Shown here: positions 44,679-52,104 of the stretch, in pieces | Layout of the letters: each line of letters begins with the position of its first letter | Position numbering within the stretch: position 1 is the first letter of the stretch | From: Affinundibacterium seohonense | GTDB taxonomy: Bacteria > Pseudomonadota > Gammaproteobacteria > Burkholderiales > Burkholderiaceae_D | Direction: 5' to 3' | DNA: 64,000 nt | Assembly: GCF_014284305.1 (NCBI RefSeq) | Contig: NZ_JACOFW010000015.1 | Span: forward strand, 1-64,000 | Notes under the pieces: generated by a model | Seen by the model: the letters and a program-made list of their open reading frames with translations, nothing else | The model's database searches: none | Told to the model about the DNA's origin: nothing | Program-made: the position numbers and the translations under genes

Positions 44679-46901
44679 ATGAATGTTCTTTCTGTTTTTT
44701 GCATGAGCGCCTTGCTCTTTAGTGGTGTTGCGCAGGCAGAATTTCGTGCCAAACAATTACAAAAAAACGAAACGATCAAGCTGGATGGCAAACTCGAGGA
44801 TGCCGCCTGGAGTGCAGTGACTGCACACCGCGACTTCTATCAAACCCAGCCCTACGATAATGTCGCCGCGCATTTACGCACTGAAGTCAAAGTTTTGTAT
44901 GACGAAAGTTTTCTCTATGTTGGCGTAGTTGGCTTTGACAATGACCCTAGTCAGATTCGTGATTCATTTGCCCGTCGCGACAAAATCAGTATCGATCAGG
45001 ATTTTTTTGCGCTGTATCTCGATCCCAGCAGTGGTCACAAAGCGGCTCAAGTCTTCTATGTCAATGCACGCGGCGCTGTCATGGATGGTATCTATAGCGA
45101 TACCAGCGGCGACGATACTGCTCCCGATTATGAGTTCTCAGTCAGCACCGCCCGCTTTGAGGGTGGTTGGAGTGCTGAATATAAAATTCCTTTTGCGTCG
45201 ATTGCTTATGATAAGCACTCCAGCACTCCTTGGAGCTTATTAGTGCTTAGGAATATGACGCGAGATCAACGCTATCGTATGTACAGCGGTGCAGTCACCC
45301 GCGCAACCAGCTGCAATTTATGTTATTCCAATCCGATAGAAGGAATGCAGCATTTGCCATCTGGTATGAGTTGGAACGCCACGCCGCAATTGGTGGCGCG
45401 ACGGGGGCAAGACGAAGTGGATGGCAAGCCTAAACAGAGTAATAGCTCGCGCGATTTGAGCTTGGATTTAAAATTCCGTCCCAGCTCTGCCATCACGATC
45501 GATGCGACCTTAAATCCTGACTTTTCACAGATAGAACTGGATTCACCACAATTGTCTGGCAATACGCGCTTCGGCATTTTCGTACAAGAAAAACGCCCCT
45601 TCTTTTTGGAAGGTGCGGACATCTTTCGCACGCCATTAAATGCCATCAGCACGCGTACGATTGCCAATCCCGATTTGGGTATACGCTACACGCAACGTGA
45701 CGCTGATAAAGATTTCAGTATCTTGAGTAGTCGCGATACTGCCGGGGCGTTAGTGTTGATACCGCAGACGTATTTCACCGCTTACGCCACCAGTCCTGTG
45801 GCATCAACAGCGACTGACGCTAGGGCAAATTTCCGCTTTGGATCACTCGCCGTCGGTGGCGTGCTCACTGACCGCCAGTACGCTGAGGGTCACGGCTATA
45901 ACCGAGTGGCCGGACCTGATTTCATATGGCAAATCGATAGAAATCAGTTGATGCGCGCGCAGCTATTAATGAGCTCGAGCAACGCGCAGCTTGATGCAAC
46001 GGGCAATTTAAAACGTGGTGCCACCACCAACGGTCATGCCGCCTATTTTGATTATTCACGTGGTAATGATGTGTGGGGAATATCGGCCACAATACGCGAT
46101 TTCAGCAAAGATTTTCGTGCCGACAACGGTTTCTTCTCGCAGGTAGGATTTCGCAGTATCAACGCCGAACTCACCAGAAAATTTGGCCGCACTGGCTTCT
46201 TAAATGAATTCAATACCTACATCAGTACCGAATATAAAGTCGATAGCACAGGACAAGTATTGTCGAAAATCCTAGCGCCCGGCGTCAGAGTTGCCGGCCC
46301 GTATGACAGTTCCGCTTATATGAACATCAGTCCATCCGTGCGCAACCGGGTTAATCAAGACGGCGAACTGTTTAGCATAGGACGAATCGCTGGCGGCATC
46401 GCTGCTAGTCCAGGTAAGCGGGTCGCTAGGATCGCCAGTGATTTCACGTTTGGGGATGTCATCGACATTCAGGCCAATCGCTTAGGTCGCGGCGGTTCCA
46501 TGACGATGAGTGCAAAACTCAGACCAATCGACCGATTGGAGCTAGAACCTAGTATCGCCAGCAATTGGATTAATCGTAGCTCAGCGCGAGGAAACAGTGC
46601 CACGCAAGACCGTACCTATACCGAAACGGCAATGCAGTTGAATAGTATTTTGCACCTAAGCGCGAAAGATACCATCAGGATAATTTTGCAAAATGCCCGT
46701 ACCACGCGTGATCCACGCGCCTATACTCAGACTGTTGCAGCACAAAGCACTCGTAAAGTCGGTTCCTTTGTGTACACCCATCATGCGGGCGTAGGGAGTG
46801 CGATTTATTTAGGCTGGACAATCACTGATACAAACACCCCAGGCTTGGTCGCCAGACGCCAACAAAGCGAATTATTTACCAAATTTTCTTGGCAGCTCTA
46901 A
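44679..46901 (+). CDS. CBM9-like/DUF5916 outer-membrane protein
   Basis: A 740-residue exported protein with a short signal peptide (ending VAQA-E). Residues 28-215 form a carbohydrate-binding-family-9-like domain (IKLDGKLEDAAWSAV; FLYVGVVGFDNDPSQIRD; YEFSVSTARFEGGWSAEYKIPF). The rest, starting with NPDFSQIELDSPQL and RRPFFLEGADIF-like (KRPFFLEGADIF), is the DUF5916 barrel, ending in FSWQL. Members are outer-membrane proteins of unknown substrate, sometimes linked to peptidases or glycan use. No clear ribosome binding site is seen. It is monocistronic after the porin. Confidence 0.85.
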   Translation: MNVLSVFCMSALLFSGVAQAEFRAKQLQKNETIKLDGKLEDAAWSAVTAHRDFYQTQPYDNVAAHLRTEVKVLYDESFLYVGVVGFDNDPSQIRDSFARRDKISIDQDFFALYLDPSSGHKAAQVFYVNARGAVMDGIYSDTSGDDTAPDYEFSVSTARFEGGWSAEYKIPFASIAYDKHSSTPWSLLVLRNMTRDQRYRMYSGAVTRATSCNLCYSNPIEGMQHLPSGMSWNATPQLVARRGQDEVDGKPKQSNSSRDLSLDLKFRPSSAITIDATLNPDFSQIELDSPQLSGNTRFGIFVQEKRPFFLEGADIFRTPLNAISTRTIANPDLGIRYTQRDADKDFSILSSRDTAGALVLIPQTYFTAYATSPVASTATDARANFRFGSLAVGGVLTDRQYAEGHGYNRVAGPDFIWQIDRNQLMRAQLLMSSSNAQLDATGNLKRGATTNGHAAYFDYSRGNDVWGISATIRDFSKDFRADNGFFSQVGFRSINAELTRKFGRTGFLNEFNTYISTEYKVDSTGQVLSKILAPGVRVAGPYDSSAYMNISPSVRNRVNQDGELFSIGRIAGGIAASPGKRVARIASDFTFGDVIDIQANRLGRGGSMTMSAKLRPIDRLELEPSIASNWINRSSARGNSATQDRTYTETAMQLNSILHLSAKDTIRIILQNARTTRDPRAYTQTVAAQSTRKVGSFVYTHHAGVGSAIYLGWTITDTNTPGLVARRQQSELFTKFSWQL

Positions 46902-46959
46902 GTCCACGAACTCGTTTAGATCATTTGCCAGTGAGCTTCTCGGGGGCGTTGAGCTCCCG

Positions 46960-47259
46960 TCAATGTCCCCAAGACTGTATGCCAGTCCAAACTTGACGAC
47001 TCACTGCACAACCGTCCGGAAAATGCTGTAAGAAATCGGCTCGCATGGCGCTGGCGTATTGATCCAGATAGCGCTGATAATCAGCAGTTGTCGCTGCTTG
47101 ATAGCAAGTCCTGAAAACATTGTCACCCGCCTCATCAAAATGTATGTGCTGGAAACATCGGGTTTCCCAAATCTCAGGAATATGTTTTTCACGCATATAG
47201 GTCATGAAAGAGGAGCGAAGATCTGGACGGACAGTGACGTTGACTTCATAAAATACCAT
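46960..47259 (-). CDS. DUF4286 family protein
   Basis: 99 residues from the ATG at 47259 (MVFYEVNVTVRPDLRSSF), which follows GGAAAA; the 122-residue frame from 47328 adds a region lacking family similarity. The pattern (YEVNVTV..., YMREKHIPEIWET, RTCYQAATTADYQRYLDQYA) is that of the DUF4286 family of small alpha-beta proteins of unknown function. It is convergent with the DUF5916 protein gene. Confidence 0.82.
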   Translation of the reverse strand: MVFYEVNVTVRPDLRSSFMTYMREKHIPEIWETRCFQHIHFDEAGDNVFRTCYQAATTADYQRYLDQYASAMRADFLQHFPDGCAVSRQVWTGIQSWGH

Positions 47260-47554
47260 GCTTAATTTTCCATTCAGAGTGTGAGTGCAGCCTTGCTCTG
47301 CGCCTCTTCGTTGTACTAATAGTTTCATATTAATATCTCATGCACCTGCATGAGTGCCATCAATGTTAAATGCTAAAAAATTACGCAAACGTTGCTTTTT
47401 AGTATCTTACCCCACAAAAACTTGCGCCACGGCACACATCCTCACAGGCGCAAGTCTATACTAAGATCACACAGCATCAATACAGCCTGCCTAGAGCGCG
47501 TTCCGCAGACGCTCGGGTCTCAATGATTTGCAACCCTCACTGAAGGAGCATGAA

Positions 47555-48706
47555 ATGGGTAAATTGAAAGCAGTTGGTCTATGTCGTGCAATTGCCTTAT
47601 TGGGTTTTGTTAGCATAACCGGAGTGAGTCAAGCTGTAGATTTTACGTACTCCGGTTTCGGCAATTTGACCGCGGGCAAAGTTTTTAGTGCAACTGGTTT
47701 AGAAGTTGGCTTCCCTGACAATAGCAAATGGAAATGTCCATGCTATATCGCGGATTATTCTCATGGCAGCGTGTATGAATCACGTTGGTCATTCAAGCCA
47801 GAATCACGCCTAGGTTTGCAAGGTAATCTCAGTTTCAATGATGATTTTTCTTTTACCGGGCAGTTGATGGCCAGACATGCTGCTGGTGATGCTGATCTCG
47901 CCGTTGAGCAAGCTTACTTCAGCTATAACCTCAGTCCTAAGTTCACCTTGCAAGTGGGTCGTAAACGCTTACCACTGTTCTTTTACTCTGATTTTCAGGA
48001 CGTCGCCTTTGCCTACAACTGGGCACGCGTACCGCCTGATGTATATGGCTGGCCCGTCGTGAATTATAACGGCGCCAATCTGACATATCGCGACGACATC
48101 AGTGGATGGGCAGTGAAATCGACGGTCTACTTCGGTCAAGAACATTCTAAAGAAGTCCCGATCGCCAAACTTAGTGACCCCTCACGAGTCGATGTGGAAT
48201 GGGACAATATGTATGGCGTTGATCTCGAACTGAACCGCGATTGGTTTACCATGCGTGCCGCCGTCAATAAGTCCAAACAACGTCGATTACGCTTAGGGCC
48301 TAATGGACTTGAACAGTTCTCTCCCGATCCTGCTGTGTTTGGTAAATCGTCACCCCAAACTTACTCTTCACTCTCCTTGAATGTCGATCGTGATGAATTC
48401 GTGGTACGCAGCGAGTTCTCTAGAGTGAATGCCGCTCCCGCTCGTGGCAGCTACCGTGGATACCTGATTGGTGCTGGCTATCGCTTCGGTAATTTTCTCC
48501 CTATGTTCACAGTGAGCCGTCTGAATGCCTATGGCTCTACCGGTAAGCCCGAGGAAGTCGATAGAAATGTTGGTATCAGTCTGCGCTATCAGCTCAGCGA
48601 CAACAGTGCCTTAAAATTTCAACTAGATCGCAGCCGTTGGGATTTTTTAAACGGCACAGATAACACGCGCAAATTAGCAACCGTATCCTACGATTTTACT
48701 TTTTGA
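47555..48706 (+). CDS. Outer-membrane porin-like protein, paired with a periplasmic binding protein
   Basis: 383 residues from the ATG at 47555, placed nine bases after AAGGAG; the longest frame uses a TTG at 47528. The signal peptide ends near VSQAVDF. The mature part is all beta, opening with FTYSGFGNLTAGK and showing barrel strands such as FTLQVGRKRLPLFF and ISLRYQLSDNSALKFQLDRS, and ends in the terminal aromatic DFTF. It resembles putative solute porins adjoining phosphate-binding-like proteins. A pair of cysteines (KWKCPCYIADY) near residue 65 is unusual for porins. The next gene starts six bases after its stop. Confidence 0.8.
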   Translation: MGKLKAVGLCRAIALLGFVSITGVSQAVDFTYSGFGNLTAGKVFSATGLEVGFPDNSKWKCPCYIADYSHGSVYESRWSFKPESRLGLQGNLSFNDDFSFTGQLMARHAAGDADLAVEQAYFSYNLSPKFTLQVGRKRLPLFFYSDFQDVAFAYNWARVPPDVYGWPVVNYNGANLTYRDDISGWAVKSTVYFGQEHSKEVPIAKLSDPSRVDVEWDNMYGVDLELNRDWFTMRAAVNKSKQRRLRLGPNGLEQFSPDPAVFGKSSPQTYSSLSLNVDRDEFVVRSEFSRVNAAPARGSYRGYLIGAGYRFGNFLPMFTVSRLNAYGSTGKPEEVDRNVGISLRYQLSDNSALKFQLDRSRWDFLNGTDNTRKLATVSYDFTF

Positions 48707-48712
48707 GGAGAG

Positions 48713-49147
48713 ATGATCATGGCTATCTTTTCTAAAAAATTCTTCAGGAAAGTCTTTTTGTGCGCCAGTTGTTTAGGCATGGCACCGCTGGCAATGGCAG
48801 ATGTCGTGGTGATCATCAATCCGGCAAATGCCGCTGGCATTGACGAAGAACAAATTGCCAAAATTTTTCTCGGACAAACCAAGACTTTTTCGAATGGATC
48901 TGAAGCGACACCGATAGATCAAAAAGAAGGAGCGGTTCGGGAAGAATTCGGGAATAAATTCCTGAAGAAAAATCCCTCACAACTCAAAGCGCAATGGGCG
49001 CGTCAAATTTTCACGGGTGGTGCCAAGCCACCAAAGGAACTAAGCAGCGATGACGAGATTTTAAAATTTGTTGCCAACACCCCAGGTGCCATTGCTTATA
49101 TCGATTCGTCTAAAGTGAATAAATCAGTCAAGGTGGTCAAACACTAA
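48713..49147 (+). CDS. Short PstS-like periplasmic binding protein
   Basis: 144 residues with a signal peptide (ending APLAMA-D) and a single half-size PBP-like domain: VVVIINPANAAGIDEEQIAKIFLGQTKTFSNG, GGAKPPKELSSDDEILKFV and TPGAIAYIDSS. These short proteins resemble lobe 1 of phosphate-binding PstS and are common next to porin-like or diguanylate-cyclase genes. A GGAG ribosome binding site overlaps the upstream stop region, so it is co-transcribed with the porin-like gene. No ABC permease is near, so a sensory or scavenging role is more likely than transport. The ATG at 48719 is an alternative start. Confidence 0.85.
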   Translation: MIMAIFSKKFFRKVFLCASCLGMAPLAMADVVVIINPANAAGIDEEQIAKIFLGQTKTFSNGSEATPIDQKEGAVREEFGNKFLKKNPSQLKAQWARQIFTGGAKPPKELSSDDEILKFVANTPGAIAYIDSSKVNKSVKVVKH

Positions 49148-49188
49148 ATTGGCCTAGATCATTTTTATCCGGTAACGGACATGTGTTT

Positions 49189-49216
49189 ACGGCAGCTTCA
49201 CGCTGCCGTTTTTTTT
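49189..49216. terminator. Intrinsic terminator after the binding-protein gene
   Basis: ACGGCAGC (49189-49196) and GCTGCCGT (49202-49209) around TTCAC, followed by a run of eight T. It stops plus-strand transcription just before the convergent LysR gene end at 49215. Confidence 0.88.
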
Positions 49217-50093
49217 ATCCAAGTGGCTCCGCTCGGAGCAGCTCAGCCAACCGTCTGCCAGCTCGTCCCAAAGTTTGATCGCGATGATGCACCATGCGTG
49301 GAATAAAGCGATAACGTGAGTTTTCGACAAACTGCACTTCGACTAATTGCTTCTTTTTAAGCTCGGCTTTCACTAAGAAGATAGGCATCCAACCATAGCC
49401 TAGCCCCATCAATAAGGCTTCTTTTTTGGCGAAAAATCCATCTAGATAAAACACCCGTTCACTACCAAAAATATGCTCATCATTACCGCTTTGGCTAGAA
49501 TCCTGCACTGACAACTCGGTATGCGCCTGCAATTGCGCCAAACTCACCGCCTTCATGTCTGCCAATGGATGACTTGGTGCTACACACAAGACGCATTCAA
49601 TTTCGGTTAGGGTTTCTGCATGCAAATGCGGATGCGGGACGTAATCTTTGACAATCATCAGATCGGCCTTATCGGATTCAAAACGATGTTGTACGCCCTG
49701 CAGAAACTCGACTTTGACCTGCACGCGCGTAGGTGCGCCTTCGTCAGCCAATTGCTTCAAGGCTTTCAAGATCGCCTGTAAGGGCAAAATTCCATCGACA
49801 ATCACCAACAGCTTCGCTTCCCATTCTTGATTGAGTTCACGTGCGAGAGCTTCTAATTGATTTGCCTGTATCAATAAGCGGCGTCCCTCAGACAAAATCA
49901 CTTCCCCAGCCGAAGTCAATTTCACGCGATAACCATCACGATCGAGCAGCGCCAATCCTAGCTGTTGTTCTAATTGCTTGATTTGATAACTGATCGCGGA
50001 CTGCGCGCGATGCAGACGCAGAGCGGCTTTGGCAACGCTTCCCTCGCGTACGACGGTATCGAGTGCCAGCATAAAGTTAAGGTCTAAGCTCAT
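49215..50093 (-). CDS. LysR-family transcriptional regulator
   Basis: A 292-residue regulator. The N-terminal winged helix (residues 1-60: FMLALDTVVREGSVAKAALRLHRAQSAIS) and the linker helix are standard; the C-terminal effector domain (about 90-290) has the two-lobed periplasmic-binding fold. It is divergent from hpd, with 140 bases between the starts, and a TTTCG-N11-CGAAA dyad lies in that gap. Control of tyrosine/4-hydroxyphenylpyruvate catabolism is therefore a reasonable inference. Confidence 0.9.
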   Translation of the reverse strand: MSLDLNFMLALDTVVREGSVAKAALRLHRAQSAISYQIKQLEQQLGLALLDRDGYRVKLTSAGEVILSEGRRLLIQANQLEALARELNQEWEAKLLVIVDGILPLQAILKALKQLADEGAPTRVQVKVEFLQGVQHRFESDKADLMIVKDYVPHPHLHAETLTEIECVLCVAPSHPLADMKAVSLAQLQAHTELSVQDSSQSGNDEHIFGSERVFYLDGFFAKKEALLMGLGYGWMPIFLVKAELKKKQLVEVQFVENSRYRFIPRMVHHRDQTLGRAGRRLAELLRAEPLG

Positions 50094-50117
50094 GATTAAA
50101 TCAGAATCTCAATCTAA

Positions 50118-50142
50118 ATTTTCGATGATGTTGTGCGAAATA
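50118..50142. promoter_or_regulatory. LysR-type T-N11-A dyad
   Basis: TTTCG (50120-50124) and CGAAA (50136-50140) form an inverted repeat with an 11-base gap, the LysR-box geometry. It is 26 bases upstream of the lysR-type ATG and about 95 bases upstream of hpd. Confidence 0.55.
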
Positions 50143-50233
50143 TTACGCTTTTTTTGTTGATGTGTCTTGATTACAGTAAGCACAAAGTTCACCGACATGG
50201 TGTTGGTGATGATAATTCCTCTGGAGACTGACG

Positions 50234-51268
50234 ATGACACAAGCAAATCCTTTGAATCTGCGCGGTATTGAATTTACTGAATTCTGCGGACCTTCCGCCG
50301 AACATTTGGAAAAACTCTTTTGGGCTTTCGGCTTTTCTAAATTACGCCAACACCCGTCCAAAGCGATTAGCTACTTCCGTCAGAACGACATCCATTTTTT
50401 GATCAATAGCGAACGTCAGGGCAATTCCGCCGAATTCGCGAAAAAACACGGTCCATCCATTTGCTCTATGGGCTGGCGCGTTGACAATGCGGCATTCGCC
50501 TTAACAGAAGCCGTGAAACGCGGCGCTCGTGCGGTTGCTGACGCCGACAAAGATCATGCCTATCCAGCGGTGTATGGCATCGGTGACAGCCTGATCTATT
50601 TCATCGAGCCAAGTTCTAGCGGCACATCCATTTACGAACGTGATTTTCAAGCTTTAGCATCACCGCTAATTCAGCCAGAGAAGGGCTTCTTGACGGTCGA
50701 TCATTTGACCAATAATGTCCCATTTGGCGAACAAGAAAAGTGGGCGGATTTCTACAAAGGTATTTTTGGTTTCACCGAAGTGCGCTATTTTGACATTCAA
50801 GGCGCGAAAACCGGTTTGACTAGCTATGCGCTGCGCTCACCTGACGGTAGTTTCTGCATTCCTATCAATCAGCCAAAAAATGAACAAGATCAGATCGCAG
50901 AATATCTGCGCGATTACAATGGCCCAGGCGTGCAGCATTTGGCTTTCCTGACCAAAGACATTTTGCATTCACTCGATCAACTCGAAGGTAGTGAAATCGA
51001 GACTTTGGATATCGACGACGAATACTATCAAGACGTATTCCAACGCGTGCCTTACGTGCGCCAAGATCACAAGCGTATTGCCCAGCATCAGGTCTTGGTC
51101 GATGGTGACGACGACGGCTATTTACTGCAAATCTTCACCAAGAATATTATCGGACCGATCTTTATCGAAATCATCCAACGCGAAAACAATCTGAGTTTTG
51201 GTGAAGGTAATTTTGGTGCCTTGTTCCGTTCCATAGAAAAAGATCAAGAACGTCGCGGCGTTATTTAA
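50234..51268 (+). CDS. hpd: 4-Hydroxyphenylpyruvate dioxygenase
   Basis: A 344-residue non-haem iron(II) enzyme turning 4-hydroxyphenylpyruvate into homogentisate in tyrosine breakdown. Both vicinal-oxygen-chelate halves are present. The iron triad is His157 (TVDHLTNN), His235 (GVQHLAFLT) and Glu312 (PIFIEIIQR), and the C-terminal gate helix FGEGNFGALFRSIEKDQ is intact. It is 16 bases upstream of a small VOC-family gene and divergent from a LysR regulator. Homogentisate dioxygenase and later steps are not in the window. Confidence 0.95.
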   Translation: MTQANPLNLRGIEFTEFCGPSAEHLEKLFWAFGFSKLRQHPSKAISYFRQNDIHFLINSERQGNSAEFAKKHGPSICSMGWRVDNAAFALTEAVKRGARAVADADKDHAYPAVYGIGDSLIYFIEPSSSGTSIYERDFQALASPLIQPEKGFLTVDHLTNNVPFGEQEKWADFYKGIFGFTEVRYFDIQGAKTGLTSYALRSPDGSFCIPINQPKNEQDQIAEYLRDYNGPGVQHLAFLTKDILHSLDQLEGSEIETLDIDDEYYQDVFQRVPYVRQDHKRIAQHQVLVDGDDDGYLLQIFTKNIIGPIFIEIIQRENNLSFGEGNFGALFRSIEKDQERRGVI

Positions 51269-51284
51269 TTTAGGGAGAACTAAC

Positions 51285-51827
51285 ATGGCATTTGCAATGC
51301 AGGGCGTACATCATGTCGCATATCGCTGCCGCGACACCAAGGAAACAGTCGAGTTTTATCAAAAAACGCTGGGCATGGATTTTATGCTGGCGATTTCCGA
51401 AGATCGTGTTCCCTCTACTAAAGAAGAAAATCCTTACATGCACGTCTTCTTGGATGCAGGTAACGGCAATGTATTGGCATTTTTTGAAATCCCCAACTCA
51501 CCGCCGATGGGGCGTGATCCGAATACGCCATCTTGGGTTCAGCATTTAGCGTTCAAAGTCGATAGTCTGGATAGTCTGCTGGAAGCCAAGACGCATTTGG
51601 AAAGCTTAGGACTAGAGGTGATAGGCCCGACGAATCATGAGTTATTTCAATCGATTTACTTCAACGATCCCAATGGACATCGAATCGAATTGGCAGCCAA
51701 CACGTCGACGCCAGAGATGCTAAAAACACTCAATGACATCGCACCACAAATGTTGGCTGATTGGACGGCAAGCAAACGCACAGTCCACCATGCCGCGTGG
51801 TTACACGAAAAGGAATTTTCGCATTAA
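51285..51827 (+). CDS. VOC (glyoxalase/dioxygenase) family protein
   Basis: A 180-residue single-chain vicinal-oxygen-chelate protein. MQGVHHVAYRCRDTKETVEFY carries the first metal His, PSWVQHLAFKV the second, and DPNGHRIELAAN the Glu. Small VOC enzymes of this size act as extradiol-type dioxygenases or isomerases; the place directly after hpd in one transcript suggests a step on an arylpyruvate or homogentisate derivative, but the substrate is unknown. A GGGAG ribosome binding site precedes the ATG, and a terminator follows the gene. Confidence 0.85.
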   Translation: MAFAMQGVHHVAYRCRDTKETVEFYQKTLGMDFMLAISEDRVPSTKEENPYMHVFLDAGNGNVLAFFEIPNSPPMGRDPNTPSWVQHLAFKVDSLDSLLEAKTHLESLGLEVIGPTNHELFQSIYFNDPNGHRIELAANTSTPEMLKTLNDIAPQMLADWTASKRTVHHAAWLHEKEFSH

Positions 51828-51872
51828 GCCACTACGACATTAGCGATAACTCTTTCGATTCCTGCCCCTTCT

Positions 51873-51907
51873 AAGCAAAGCCCGGTAAGCCGCGCTTTGC
51901 TTTTTTT
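51873..51907 (+). terminator. Intrinsic terminator of the hpd-VOC operon
   Basis: AAGCAAAGC (51873-51881) and GCTTTGCTT (51894-51902) with a GC-rich 12-base loop, followed by a T-run. It is placed 45 bases after the VOC gene stop. Confidence 0.88.
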
Positions 51908-52104
51908 GCCTTGCGATCGCAAGTTTGTTGTTTTGTATTCCATTTATCTATTTTTTTACAACGCTAGGGCAAAATTCCCGCACAATTAAGTATGCTGTCT
52001 GTCGCTAGTCTTTCACGACTACAATAACGACTCAAGATGTCTAGGCCTATTTCTAGATGTATTCCTAATCAATTTAGCTGACATCACCAATCAAACCAAC
52101 TGCT

